NCBI GenBank assembly: GCA_023301795.1
Contig: JALZVU010000008.1
Coordinates: 100,200 to 164,199 of the forward strand
DNA length: 64,000 nucleotides
Source: Granulosicoccus sp.
GTDB taxonomy: Bacteria > Pseudomonadota > Gammaproteobacteria > Granulosicoccales > Granulosicoccaceae
Reading direction: 5' to 3'
The notes beneath the pieces were generated by a model, which had not been told where the DNA came from, did no database searches, and saw only the letters and a program-made list of their open reading frames with translations. Positions 26,330 to 35,137 of this stretch are shown piece by piece. Within the stretch, counting starts at the first letter, position 1. Each line of letters starts with the position of its first letter. Made by a program: the position numbers and the translations under genes.

Positions 26330-27307
26330 CTATAGCCAATGCGTTGCGCCAGCGGGATCGTGAGTATTTCGCACCCGGTAAATACTAGCCTCGCCCATCA
26401 TGGTCGCTTCAAGGCTGTGGGTTAGCTCTGGGGGTACGGCGCAGGTGTCACCTGGTGCCAGAAGCCGTTCATGCTGACAGCCCTGCGACGTCCATCCAAG
26501 ACGCCAGTGCCCGCGCATGACCATCAACACTTCGTGTTTGTCACTTTTATAGGGTTCAGACGTTATCGAACCACGGCGAATCAGATCAATCTCAAATCCG
26601 GGTTTGTCTTTGAGCACCGCTTCCTCGCCAATAACCTTGCAAGGTTGAGAGTCAGCCATTGCCATCAAATCCCAGTATCGTGCTACAAATCCAGGTACCA
26701 CATCGCGGGTGCTGAGTTCGGGGTATTGCTTGAGTTCGGTGTCATCAAGAAGCGGCATCGGTTCGACACCCTCAGGCAGTACCTGTCCTGATTTTGTATC
26801 GTAGAGTTTTCCGTTTTTGCCCAGTATCAGTCCGTGTTCGCTCGCATCCTCTATTACCTGAGGTGCCCATTGCACGCCACCGCCTGCATCATCGCCACCG
26901 AGGATGGCCATCACCATATGGTAGTCGGTGCCGATGTTTTCAAAGCCACGGAATATTCCGGTAGGAATGTTGATGATGTCGCCTTCTTCAAGAACCACTT
27001 CGCCTGCTGTTCCCCATCGGCCCCAAAAAAAACGCCATCGCCCGCTGAGTACAAAGAACACCTCGGCAGTGCTATGTGAGTGCATGGAGTTGCGGCATTT
27101 GGGCGGCTGCCCTGCAGCTCCAATATTGAAACCTGGCGTATCCTCAATGTGTACGTGCTGATCAGCACTCTCTGAAACGCCACCACCAACAATGGTGAAG
27201 TTCTCTTTTTGGTTAGAACCTGGTGTATGCGCATCAATAAACGCAGTTGTGCAGGGTTTCAATTCACCGTATCGCACAATGCGTTTGTCCATTTCGTCTG
27301 GACTCAT
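26330..27307 (-). CDS. Two-domain cupin protein
   Basis: This 325-residue soluble protein has two cupin barrels. The first (about 60-150) carries metal-ligand-like histidines in MHSHSTAEVFFVLSG and the closing motif GDIINIPTGIFRGF. The second (about 225-305) has SDKHEVLMVMRGHWRLGW and GDTCAVPPELTHSLE. Bicupins include dioxygenases, isomerases and non-enzymatic binders, so the function is not defined. It follows the ABC transporter genes on the same strand (48-base gap) and probably acts on the transported compound. Confidence 0.75.
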   Translation of the reverse strand: MSPDEMDKRIVRYGELKPCTTAFIDAHTPGSNQKENFTIVGGGVSESADQHVHIEDTPGFNIGAAGQPPKCRNSMHSHSTAEVFFVLSGRWRFFWGRWGTAGEVVLEEGDIINIPTGIFRGFENIGTDYHMVMAILGGDDAGGGVQWAPQVIEDASEHGLILGKNGKLYDTKSGQVLPEGVEPMPLLDDTELKQYPELSTRDVVPGFVARYWDLMAMADSQPCKVIGEEAVLKDKPGFEIDLIRRGSITSEPYKSDKHEVLMVMRGHWRLGWTSQGCQHERLLAPGDTCAVPPELTHSLEATMMGEASIYRVRNTHDPAGATHWL

Positions 27308-27355
27308 TAGTAGTTACTCAACCTTTGGATCATGTGTAGGGGTAAACGGCTGACG

Positions 27356-28405
27356 CTAGTCGATCCGTTGTGTTGTGCTGGTATCAAACAGATGGCAAAT
27401 CTGAGGCGTTATCTGCACATTTACGATACTCCCGATTTCCGCCCTGAAATCCTTAGAGGCTCTGACTGACACCAATGCATCGCCCAGACGATAGCTGATC
27501 ATTGAGGCTTCGCCCAGAAGCTCGATAGAGTAGATGGGCGCGGACAGCTGCCCGGTCTGATCTGTGATGCCAACATCCTCGGCGCGAAATCCCAGCGTGA
27601 CAGGTCCTGAATGCGCGCTCTGCAAACCTTCCACACGCAAATTGTGCCCTTCAAAAACTCCCGATGACACATGCCCTTCCACAAGGTTCATGGCGGGGTT
27701 GCCGATGAAACCGGCGACAAACGTGTTGGCAGGTATATCGTAGATGTCAGTAGGTGTGCCCACTTGCTGGATATGGCCGTCGCTCATGACCACAACACGA
27801 TCAGCCAATGTCATGGCTTCAATTTGATCGTGAGTCACATACACCGTGGTGGTCTTAAGTCGATGTTGAAGATTCTTGATTTGAGCGCGGGTGGATACTC
27901 GCAATTTGGCATCCAGATTCGACAGTGGCTCGTCCATCAAAAACACCGTGGGTTTTCGCACAATGGCACGGCCTAATGCAACGCGCTGACGTTGACCCCC
28001 TGATAAAGCTGCTGGCCGTCTGTCCAGTAACTCGGTTAGTTCGACCATTTCGGCGGCACGCATAACGCGCTCATGATGTGTCTTGGGATCTACCTTGCGC
28101 ACTTTTAGTGGAAAGCGGATATTCTCGTACACGGACAGGTTGGGGTATAGGCCATAGCTCTGGAATACCATGGCAACATCGCGATCCTTTGGTTCGAGAT
28201 CGTTCACCATGCGCCCTCCCAGCCAGATTTCACCCTCAGTGACATCCTCCAGTCCCGCGATCATTCTCATCATCGTGGATTTGCCACATCCCGAAGGGCC
28301 CAGCAAGACAAGAAACTCCTGATCAGCGATGTGCAGGTTGAAGTTATCAACACCTGTCGTTGCGCCCCAGCGTTTGCAGACATTTTTAAGATTCAGATCG
28401 GCCAT
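27356..28405 (-). CDS. Carbohydrate-type ABC transporter ATPase (UgpC/MsmX-like)
   Basis: This 349-residue ATPase has Walker A GPSGCGKST, signature LSGGQRQRVALGRAI, Walker B FLMDEPLSNLDAKLR and a C-terminal TOBE/OB regulatory domain (about 240-345). That is the MalK/UgpC type, and all catalytic motifs are intact. It is the fourth gene of a leftward set (binding protein, two permeases, ATPase) and drives uptake of a sugar, polyol or similar solute. The specific substrate is unknown. Confidence 0.9.
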   Translation of the reverse strand: MADLNLKNVCKRWGATTGVDNFNLHIADQEFLVLLGPSGCGKSTMMRMIAGLEDVTEGEIWLGGRMVNDLEPKDRDVAMVFQSYGLYPNLSVYENIRFPLKVRKVDPKTHHERVMRAAEMVELTELLDRRPAALSGGQRQRVALGRAIVRKPTVFLMDEPLSNLDAKLRVSTRAQIKNLQHRLKTTTVYVTHDQIEAMTLADRVVVMSDGHIQQVGTPTDIYDIPANTFVAGFIGNPAMNLVEGHVSSGVFEGHNLRVEGLQSAHSGPVTLGFRAEDVGITDQTGQLSAPIYSIELLGEASMISYRLGDALVSVRASKDFRAEIGSIVNVQITPQICHLFDTSTTQRID

Positions 28406-28420
28406 GGGTATCTCTTTTGA

Positions 28421-29302
28421 TTATCCTTTTACGGCGCCAGCAGTCAGACCACTAACGATCTGCCGTTGGAAAATCAGGATCAGAATAAACAATGGGATGA
28501 TGGCCATGACCACAGAGGCTACTGCAAACATAACGTTGCCCTCAGTTTGTGTTGAACCCAGAAAGCTCGCTATCTTAGGTACCATTGTCTGATTGTCCTG
28601 ACTAAGCAGGAGGGTGGTAACGGTAAAATCGTTGTACGCAAGCAGGAAACTGAACAGCCCCGTTGTGACAATGCCCGGCCACATAACTGGCATGACAGCC
28701 AGCCGAAAAGCCTGAAACCGGGTGCAGCCATCAACCATGGCGCTTTCATCCAGATCTTTGGGTATGGTCAGGAAGAAAGCATGCAGCATCCACAAAGTGA
28801 AAGGCTGGTTAATGGCTACCAGTACGATGATACTGGTGGGGAGATAGCCCCAGATATTTAATTCAAAAAACGGTAGCAGGTAGCCTGATACCAGAGTGAT
28901 GTGCGGCATGGCGCGAAAGACCAAGGCGATGATAAGGAGCCAGTAGGCGTACTTGAATCCTGATCGGGCCAGCGCGTAGCCTCCCAGTGTGGCGATGGTC
29001 AATGAGAGCACAACAACGGATACCGTTACGATGGCAGTATTGAGGGCAGCCTGCCAGAACCCCTGATCGACCCACGCGCCGTGGTAGGCAGAATTGCTAA
29101 ATGCGCTGCCTGTCTGCTCTATGGTGCGAGGCCCTGTGAGCGCGTTTATCCAGTTTATGCGGGACATGAAATCGGGCTCTACTTTAAACGAGCCCCACGC
29201 TGTCCACAGGAAGGGAAAAGCCGCCATGATGATCCATACAGCGACAACGCCAATACACAAGGTGCGTAGCGGAATCGATTGTTCCCGGGTACGACTAGCC
29301 AT
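28421..29302 (-). CDS. Carbohydrate-type ABC transporter permease (MalG-like)
   Basis: This inner-membrane permease of about 293 residues has six helices and an EAA loop (DLDESAMVDGCTRFQAFRLAVMPVMWPG). It is the C-terminal-type partner of the permease encoded upstream. The frame extends to 29326, but the ATG at 29302 starts MASRTREQS, a normal cytoplasmic lead. It ends 15 bases before the ATPase start. Confidence 0.88.
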   Translation of the reverse strand: MASRTREQSIPLRTLCIGVVAVWIIMAAFPFLWTAWGSFKVEPDFMSRINWINALTGPRTIEQTGSAFSNSAYHGAWVDQGFWQAALNTAIVTVSVVVLSLTIATLGGYALARSGFKYAYWLLIIALVFRAMPHITLVSGYLLPFFELNIWGYLPTSIIVLVAINQPFTLWMLHAFFLTIPKDLDESAMVDGCTRFQAFRLAVMPVMWPGIVTTGLFSFLLAYNDFTVTTLLLSQDNQTMVPKIASFLGSTQTEGNVMFAVASVVMAIIPLFILILIFQRQIVSGLTAGAVKG

Positions 29303-29393
29303 ACAGTAGGTCCTCAATCGACGCAAAACGAGTGGTTAGTGCAAAGCGATGGTACGCAATGAGCAAGAATTTCATTCAGGGGTCAGACTTGTG

Positions 29394-30422
29394 TTATGTC
29401 TTGCGCGTGAAATCATGCCACGTGCGAATAAGCACTGGCGTAAGCAGGATAATCACACCAAATATGGTCAACATAGATGTGGTGGCTGCCGAGCCATACA
29501 GTGGTGAATCACCACCGCGAAGATCGTTGTATATCTGGTAGCTCAGCGATGTGGCGTTGGCCTGTGCGCTAAAGCCGACAATCGGTTCAAAGACACGAAA
29601 ATTATCCATCAACTGCATCAGAGCAATGAATACGGCTAATGGCATCAGGTATGGAATGACCACGTAACGGATACGCTGCCAGCGTGTTGCACCATCCACC
29701 ATGGAAGACTCGAGAGTGTCCTGTGGCACTGTCTGAAGGCCTGCGTAGAACACAACAAAACTGAACGGTATGGAATGCCAGACGCCATAGACAAAAAGCG
29801 TTATCCAGGTAAGCGTGGGAGACGCTTTTAGTGACAACTGTGGATCGTTGAATAAAAGTTGCAGGTTAGCTCCAATGACACCGCGCGCATCAATCATCCA
29901 GAACAGCACCAGCGAGCCGATGATAGGGGTAACGATCATTGGCAGTAAAGAGAAGAAAATGACCGGCCCTTTGAACAGGTTGGGCAGGGTGTTGACACAC
30001 ACTGCCACCAGAAACCCCAGGATGATGCACAGTGGCGTAACGATGAAGGTATAGGCCAGTGTGAAGATAAGCGCCTTGTAGAACGGCAAGTTGGAAATGC
30101 CTGAGAGCGCATCACCGATAGAGCTGCTGTTTGCCCAAATTGCCTTGATTTCGTTACCCGCCAGATGCGTGGCGTTGAGATAGGTGCCGATGCCGTTGAA
30201 GCGGCCCATGGGCTTAGTCTCTTGCAGTTCCGCCATGGCTGCATTGTCTACGCGGGCCTCGGTTTCACAACCGAAGGGCCCGCAGTTCTCGACCTCTACC
30301 AGAACTTGTTCGTGTTCAACGAACAAGGACTGATAGGCAACAGAGCCAATGGGCAAGGCAATAAACAGCAGCATCACAATCAGAGAGGGTGCCATGAACG
30401 CTAGAAAATGCGAGTGCTTCAT
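29394..30422 (-). CDS. Carbohydrate-type ABC transporter permease (MalF-like)
   Basis: This 342-residue permease has a first helix at about 7-28, a periplasmic insert of roughly 80 residues between helices 1 and 2 (including a Cys pair in ENCGPFGCE), then five further helices and an EAA loop (TLESSMVDGATRWQRIRYVVIPYLMP). The insert is longer than in minimal family members and recalls MalF. It starts 22 bases after the binding-protein gene. Confidence 0.88.
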   Translation of the reverse strand: MKHSHFLAFMAPSLIVMLLFIALPIGSVAYQSLFVEHEQVLVEVENCGPFGCETEARVDNAAMAELQETKPMGRFNGIGTYLNATHLAGNEIKAIWANSSSIGDALSGISNLPFYKALIFTLAYTFIVTPLCIILGFLVAVCVNTLPNLFKGPVIFFSLLPMIVTPIIGSLVLFWMIDARGVIGANLQLLFNDPQLSLKASPTLTWITLFVYGVWHSIPFSFVVFYAGLQTVPQDTLESSMVDGATRWQRIRYVVIPYLMPLAVFIALMQLMDNFRVFEPIVGFSAQANATSLSYQIYNDLRGGDSPLYGSAATTSMLTIFGVIILLTPVLIRTWHDFTRKT

Positions 30423-30444
30423 AAGCCTTGCCCAGGGCTGAGGC

Positions 30445-31695
30445 CTACTTCAGATAGCCTTCTTCAGTGGCGGCCGTAATGTAGGCGTTGGTGGCATCAG
30501 TCAGTGCCTGCTCGGCGCTTTCCTGCCCCTGAAGATACTCTGAAAGATTGTCACCCAATGCGGTGTGCAAAAGCCCCATGAACGGTGCCATAGGGAATGA
30601 TTTGGCTTTGGCTTGTACAGTAGCCATGACACCGGTAGAGGCAGGCGTTGGCTTATAGCCTTCGATCAACCACACGGCCAGATCTGAATTGTCTTCGAGA
30701 ATGTCAGGGGACAATGCATGCATCATTGCCTTGAAAGAAGCCTCAGCATCCGCAGCACTGATATTCTTGGCCATGGCAAAACCATCCCACCACAAATAGG
30801 TTGCTGGCAACGTACCGTTGCCAACCAGTGGCGCTGAGACAAACGCACTGTTTTCTTTTACCTCGTCGGCCGCTTTACCTTCAGCTGCGATAATGGCACC
30901 GGCCCGCGAACCCCAGCCGTTGTACATCGCAACCTGGCCGGACTCCCACAAAGGTGACACTTCATTGGAGTTGTAGGTAACAAAATCCGGGCTCATGTAT
31001 TCGCTAAGCTCTTTGAGCATCTCAAGGGATTTGACGCCTTGCTCGTTGTTGATGGCAGCTTGAGCTGATCCAGACTCGAACAGCTCACCACCAAAGCCTG
31101 CGTACATATTGACAAACTCTGTTCCCAGATCCCAACCAGCTTTGAAGTTGCCTGCCACAGGATTTTCCATGATGCCTTGCTCGCGTAGTGCTTTGGCTGC
31201 AGCAATGACATCTTCATAGCTTTGCGGTTCACCGACACCGGCCTGTTCCAGCAGATCTTTTCGGTACCAAAGGTGCTGGGCGTTGGCCATGAATGCAACG
31301 GCCATTACCTTGCCATCAATTCGGATCAACTGGTTGGGTTGTAAGCTTTGGCCGTATTTTTCGACCAGCTCATCCAGAGGCTGAATCAGGTCGTCATTGA
31401 GTAGTGGCACTATAGAGCTGTTGGAGATGACTGCAACAGAATACTCAGCAGGGCTGGCCGTTAGCGCGGGTACCTGAATGTTGCGGTGCTCACTGGTCTG
31501 GTTTTTAATGACGGTGACATTGTCGCCGGCACATTGCTCAGCCCTTGTGGCTACAGCTTGCAGGGCTGGGAAATCATTCGACAGGATGCTGACATTACCG
31601 GCTTCGATGTCACACGCGGCAAAGGCGGCACCTGTTGAGCTGCCTAGCATGGCAAGAGCCAATGCAGTTTTGGAAAAACGGTGCGATTTGATCAT
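30445..31695 (-). CDS. Family-1 ABC transporter substrate-binding protein
   Basis: The 416-residue extracellular solute-binding protein has a signal peptide ending AAFA and a first mature Cys that forms no lipobox. It shows the family-1 fold (VAFMANAQHLWYRKDLLEQAGV, SGQVAMYNGWGSRAG, YLWWDGFAMAKN). The aromatic residues suggest a sugar-like ligand. It heads the leftward transporter operon. Divergent from it, 297 bases away, is a DNA-binding protein that could regulate it. Confidence 0.88.
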   Translation of the reverse strand: MIKSHRFSKTALALAMLGSSTGAAFAACDIEAGNVSILSNDFPALQAVATRAEQCAGDNVTVIKNQTSEHRNIQVPALTASPAEYSVAVISNSSIVPLLNDDLIQPLDELVEKYGQSLQPNQLIRIDGKVMAVAFMANAQHLWYRKDLLEQAGVGEPQSYEDVIAAAKALREQGIMENPVAGNFKAGWDLGTEFVNMYAGFGGELFESGSAQAAINNEQGVKSLEMLKELSEYMSPDFVTYNSNEVSPLWESGQVAMYNGWGSRAGAIIAAEGKAADEVKENSAFVSAPLVGNGTLPATYLWWDGFAMAKNISAADAEASFKAMMHALSPDILEDNSDLAVWLIEGYKPTPASTGVMATVQAKAKSFPMAPFMGLLHTALGDNLSEYLQGQESAEQALTDATNAYITAATEEGYLK

Positions 31696-31992
31696 TAGAT
31701 TATCCTTGTGGAGGTGCTTTCTAACCCCGAACTTACTACAGCTGCGTTAATTTTGTGGGGCTACTCAAACAGTGTAAGTGTTGCCCGCGATGTGCAAACT
31801 GATAACCGCAGTGCTTAACTTGATTCACAGCTTAGTAATCTCGCATATACGGCATATGCATGCAAGAGAGCTTTCTTACTCTGATGGTTGTCAGCTAAGT
31901 CAGTCGCTGTTGCCTTATCCGTCCACGCAAGTGGTACGTGGAGTTGCTGTACAGCGGTGGACTTATGATTTTTTACCGTTAAGCTGCGTCAT

Positions 31993-32886
31993 ATGAATAG
32001 CGTATCTAACGAGTCCTACCTTACGACCAGAGAGCTTGCTGAGTTATTACGAATAAAGGAACGTAAAGTCTACGACATGGCATCAGCGGGAGAGGTGCCC
32101 TGCGTGCGTGTTGTTGGTAAGTTGTTGTTTCCGCGCGCTGAAATCTTGCGCTGGATACATGCCGCACATTCAGGGCCGCAACTGGCTGTTGCCACACGCT
32201 ATCCTGAGACGCTGGTTGGCAGTCACGACCCTTTGCTCGAATGGGCTTTGCGCGAATCACACTGTGGGTTGGCCAGTTTCTGCGATGGTAGTCAGGATGG
32301 GCTTTCGCAGATGGCTGAGGGGAAAGCCATGGTGTGTGGCACCCACCTGCATGAGGACGGTGACTGGAATGTTGCTAGCGTTCGGGATCGTCTGGGTCAT
32401 CAGTCCGTAGTATTGGTGGAGTTTGCGTCGCGCAGCCGCGGGCTTATTGTTGCCCCCAGTCAAATTGAGACAGTAAAAGGGATAGACGATTTGAAGGGGC
32501 TGCAAATTGCACAGCGCCAGACTACCGCAGCAAGTCAACAGCTGTTCAAGACCTTACTGGAGCGTTGCGATGGCTTGGCCCAATCGATGAGCTACGTGAA
32601 TCCCTGTGCTCGAACCGAGGATGAGTTGGGCATGTTGGTGTTTGAGGGATCTGCAGATGTTGCCTTCGGGCTGGAGTCGGTGGCGCGTCGTCTACAGCTG
32701 GGTTTTGTGCCGCTGCTACACGAGCGGTTCGATCTAGTTGTGTGGCGCAAAGTCTGGTTCGATGAGCCATTCCAGATTTTATACCGTTTTATGCAAAACG
32801 ATATGTTCAGACGCCGAGCTGCTGAGATGGGTGGCTACGATATCGCAGCGCTGGGAACCGTGCGCTATAACACGCCAGTTTACTAG
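31993..32886 (+). CDS. Excisionase-type HTH regulator with periplasmic-binding-like domain
   Basis: The 297-residue protein begins with a MerR/excisionase-type helix-turn-helix (YLTTRELAELLRIKERKVYDMASAGEVPCVRV, about 9-50). The rest has a periplasmic-binding-protein-like fold (VEFASRSRGLIVAPSQ, VKGIDDLKGLQIAQRQTTAASQQLF, ADVAFGLESVARRLQLGFVPL). Proteins of this design are cytoplasmic one-component regulators and are often found beside molybdate or tungstate transport genes. It converges on tupA and is divergent from the sugar-type ABC operon, so either could be its target. Confidence 0.8.
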   Translation: MNSVSNESYLTTRELAELLRIKERKVYDMASAGEVPCVRVVGKLLFPRAEILRWIHAAHSGPQLAVATRYPETLVGSHDPLLEWALRESHCGLASFCDGSQDGLSQMAEGKAMVCGTHLHEDGDWNVASVRDRLGHQSVVLVEFASRSRGLIVAPSQIETVKGIDDLKGLQIAQRQTTAASQQLFKTLLERCDGLAQSMSYVNPCARTEDELGMLVFEGSADVAFGLESVARRLQLGFVPLLHERFDLVVWRKVWFDEPFQILYRFMQNDMFRRRAAEMGGYDIAALGTVRYNTPVY

Positions 32887-32889
32887 GAG

Positions 32890-32919
32890 ACGCACAAGGC
32901 CGTCCTGCGTGATTTTTTT
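32890..32919 (+). terminator. Probable terminator after the HTH/PBP-like regulator
   Basis: ACGCA (32890-32894) pairs with TGCGT (32906-32910) around an internal GG/CC pairing, and is followed by GA and a run of seven T (32913-32919). It begins 4 bases past the regulator stop and abuts the tupA stop on the other strand. Confidence 0.5.
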
Positions 32920-33754
32920 ACTTCGCTGCTGCGTTCGGAAAAAACAGTTGTTGGCCGTCGATCTGAAATTGTGCAATGGCGTTCTGACCTTCTTCTCCAG
33001 TAAGCCAGTTGATAAAGTCTTGGGCGCGTGATGCCCGGACAGCGGGGTGTTTGTCGGGATTCACCAGAATGATCCCGTACTGGTTGAAAAGTCGTTCATC
33101 GCCTTGATATGTAATCTGATAATCGCCCTTGTTGCCAAAGGCAATCCAAGTGGCTCGATCTGTCAGCACGTAAGCGCCGGTTGCCGTCCCGACATTCAGT
33201 GTCGCTCCCATGCCCGAACCTGTTTCCCGGTACCAGCTGCCGGACGCTGCCTGAACATCGATGCTTGCCGCCTGCCAGAGCTTTAATTCAGCTTTGTGGG
33301 TGCCTGAATCATCACCTCGAGATACGAAGGGTGCTTCACTGTTTGCAACGGCCTTGAGTGCGTCGACAATACCGTCAGCTCCATTGACTTTTGCAGGATC
33401 ATCTGCAGGTCCGACAAGCACAAAGTCGTTATACATAACATCGAAACGCTCTACTCCCCATCCATCGGCCACAAATTGTTCCTCTGCCTCTTTTGCGTGA
33501 ACCAGCAGCACATCCCCGTCGCCATTGGTGGCATTTTTGATGGCTTGCCCGGTACCTACGGCGACCACTCGTACCTGCGTGCCCGATGCTTGCTCGAATC
33601 TGGGCAGGATCTCGTCAAACAGGCCTGAGTTTTGAGTGGAGGTCGTTGATTGAACCACAATGAAGGCTGGGTCTTGCGTGTGGGCGCTTGTGCTCCATAG
33701 GCTGACTGTGGCGAGTAGCGTTAGAAGCCCAGATAAGCCGACTGGCTTAAGCAT
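32918..33754 (-). CDS. tupA: Tungstate-binding protein TupA
   Basis: The 278-residue periplasmic protein has a signal peptide ending AHTQ and the TupA hallmark VVQSTTSTQNSGLFDEILPRFE. Further family motifs are VGTGQAIKNATNGDGDVLLVHA and FVSRGDDSGTHKAELKLW. TupA binds tungstate very tightly for the TupBC transporter. No tupB permease or tupC ATPase gene is adjacent: both flanking genes are unrelated. The transporter must therefore be encoded elsewhere, or this is an orphan binding protein. A GTTAT-N6-ATAAC inverted repeat lies 28 bases upstream of its start. Confidence 0.88.
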   Translation of the reverse strand: MLKPVGLSGLLTLLATVSLWSTSAHTQDPAFIVVQSTTSTQNSGLFDEILPRFEQASGTQVRVVAVGTGQAIKNATNGDGDVLLVHAKEAEEQFVADGWGVERFDVMYNDFVLVGPADDPAKVNGADGIVDALKAVANSEAPFVSRGDDSGTHKAELKLWQAASIDVQAASGSWYRETGSGMGATLNVGTATGAYVLTDRATWIAFGNKGDYQITYQGDERLFNQYGIILVNPDKHPAVRASRAQDFINWLTGEEGQNAIAQFQIDGQQLFFPNAAAK

Positions 33755-34087
33755 GAATGATCCTGATACCGTAAAAAAACGCGTTATCTGAAAATAACAT
33801 GATTAAAAGACACAAAACAACACGCTGATTTGCAGTTCGTGTTGATATTATTGAAAACTATGTGAGTTAACACATGATATGTGCAAAGCACGCTGACAAT
33901 AACAGCGCCGATCATCTGTATTTTTTATAATGAAAATTGTCTGCACGCATGTATAAGAATGCAGTGATAATGCTGCGTTGGAATAAAAAGCTGTGCAAAT
34001 ACTGTTTCCTGCTACTGACCCCTAAGCCATCCGAGAGCACTCTTGCTGGTTGCACTCGTGATATGTGCGCGGCATAAAATTGAACCC
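33755..34087. other. AT-rich intergenic region upstream of tupA and hisC
   Basis: These 333 bases lie between the divergent starts of tupA and hisC. They are markedly AT-rich compared with the neighbouring genes. Besides the GTTAT-N6-ATAAC element there is ATGTG-N6-CACAT at 33860-33875. I see no small coding frame or RNA gene. Confidence 0.5.
33783..33798. promoter_or_regulatory. Inverted repeat GTTAT-N6-ATAAC upstream of tupA
   Basis: GTTAT (33783-33787) and ATAAC (33794-33798) form an exact inverted repeat. It lies 28 bases upstream of the tupA start and resembles the core of ModE-type oxyanion operators. The nearby HTH/PBP-like regulator is the obvious candidate binder. This rests on one short site. 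Confidence 0.35.
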
Positions 34088-35137
34088 ATGACCCGATTCT
34101 GGACCGACACCGTCAACCGCCTCACGCCCTACGTCCCGGGAGAGCAACGTGCGGGTGGTGATATCACCAAACTCAATACCAATGAAAACCCCTATCCGCC
34201 CTCGCCGGATGTCATGGAGGCTATTCGCCGTGTTAACGGTGATCAGCTTAGACGCTATCCAGACCCGGAATCGGTAGAGTTACGAAGTGCCTTGGCCAGC
34301 TATCATGGCGTCGGGCTTGATAATGTATTTGTCGGCAATGGTTCGGATGAAATTCTGGCTTTAGCCTTTCTAGCCTACTTTACGGATGGCCGTGCGCTTC
34401 AATATCCAGATATCACTTACAGTTTTTACCCAGTGTATTGCGATCTATACGGTATTGAACCGAAAACTATTGCTCTTGAGGCGGACTATTCGCTGTCTCT
34501 CGAGCGTTTCTTGCCGAATGAAGGCAGTATTATATTTCCTAATCCAAATGCGCCTACCGCTGTTGCTACATCGTTCGAGGATGTCAAAAGTCTGTTGGAC
34601 AGACACACCGAGCAGGTCATGCTGGTGGATGAGGCATACGCGGACTTCGGTGCAACCAGCGTTATTCCGTTAGTCCACGAGTATCCGAACCTGCTTGTCA
34701 GTCAGACTTTTTCCAAGGGCCGATCTCTAGCCGGGTTGCGGCTCGGTGTTGCCTTTGGGGATGCGGCACTTATCGATGGCCTGCAGCGAGTGAAAAATTC
34801 GTTCAACTCCTACCCCGTTGATGCCTTGGCACAGGCTGCAGGTATTGCCTCTATTGCGGATGATGCTTACTACCGGACCACCACACAGACCATTATCGAT
34901 ACGCGTGAGTGGACGGTGAGCGAATTGACAAACCGCGGGTTCGAGGTGTTGCCATCGGCTGCAAACTTTGTTTTTGCCAAGGCGCCGGCGGGTGCAGCAG
35001 GTCATCTATTCACTCGGCTCAGTGAGGCGGGCGTGCTGGTTCGATATTGGGATAAGCCTGCTTTGTCACAATGGCTGCGGATATCCATTGGCACGCCAGG
35101 CGACATGCAAAGATTGATTGCCTGCATCGATGCCTAA
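34088..35137 (+). CDS. hisC: Histidinol-phosphate aminotransferase
   Basis: This class II PLP-dependent aminotransferase of about 349 residues catalyses a late step of histidine synthesis. Visible motifs are TNENPYPPSPDV near the N-terminus, NPNAPTA, LVDEAYADFG, and the PLP-lysine region SQTFSKGRSLAGLRLG. I chose the ATG at 34088 rather than the upstream start at 34043, because MTRFWTDTVNRLTPYVPG is the usual N-terminus. It is not within a his operon here. A related aminotransferase with a different substrate cannot be excluded. Confidence 0.88.
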   Translation: MTRFWTDTVNRLTPYVPGEQRAGGDITKLNTNENPYPPSPDVMEAIRRVNGDQLRRYPDPESVELRSALASYHGVGLDNVFVGNGSDEILALAFLAYFTDGRALQYPDITYSFYPVYCDLYGIEPKTIALEADYSLSLERFLPNEGSIIFPNPNAPTAVATSFEDVKSLLDRHTEQVMLVDEAYADFGATSVIPLVHEYPNLLVSQTFSKGRSLAGLRLGVAFGDAALIDGLQRVKNSFNSYPVDALAQAAGIASIADDAYYRTTTQTIIDTREWTVSELTNRGFEVLPSAANFVFAKAPAGAAGHLFTRLSEAGVLVRYWDKPALSQWLRISIGTPGDMQRLIACIDA

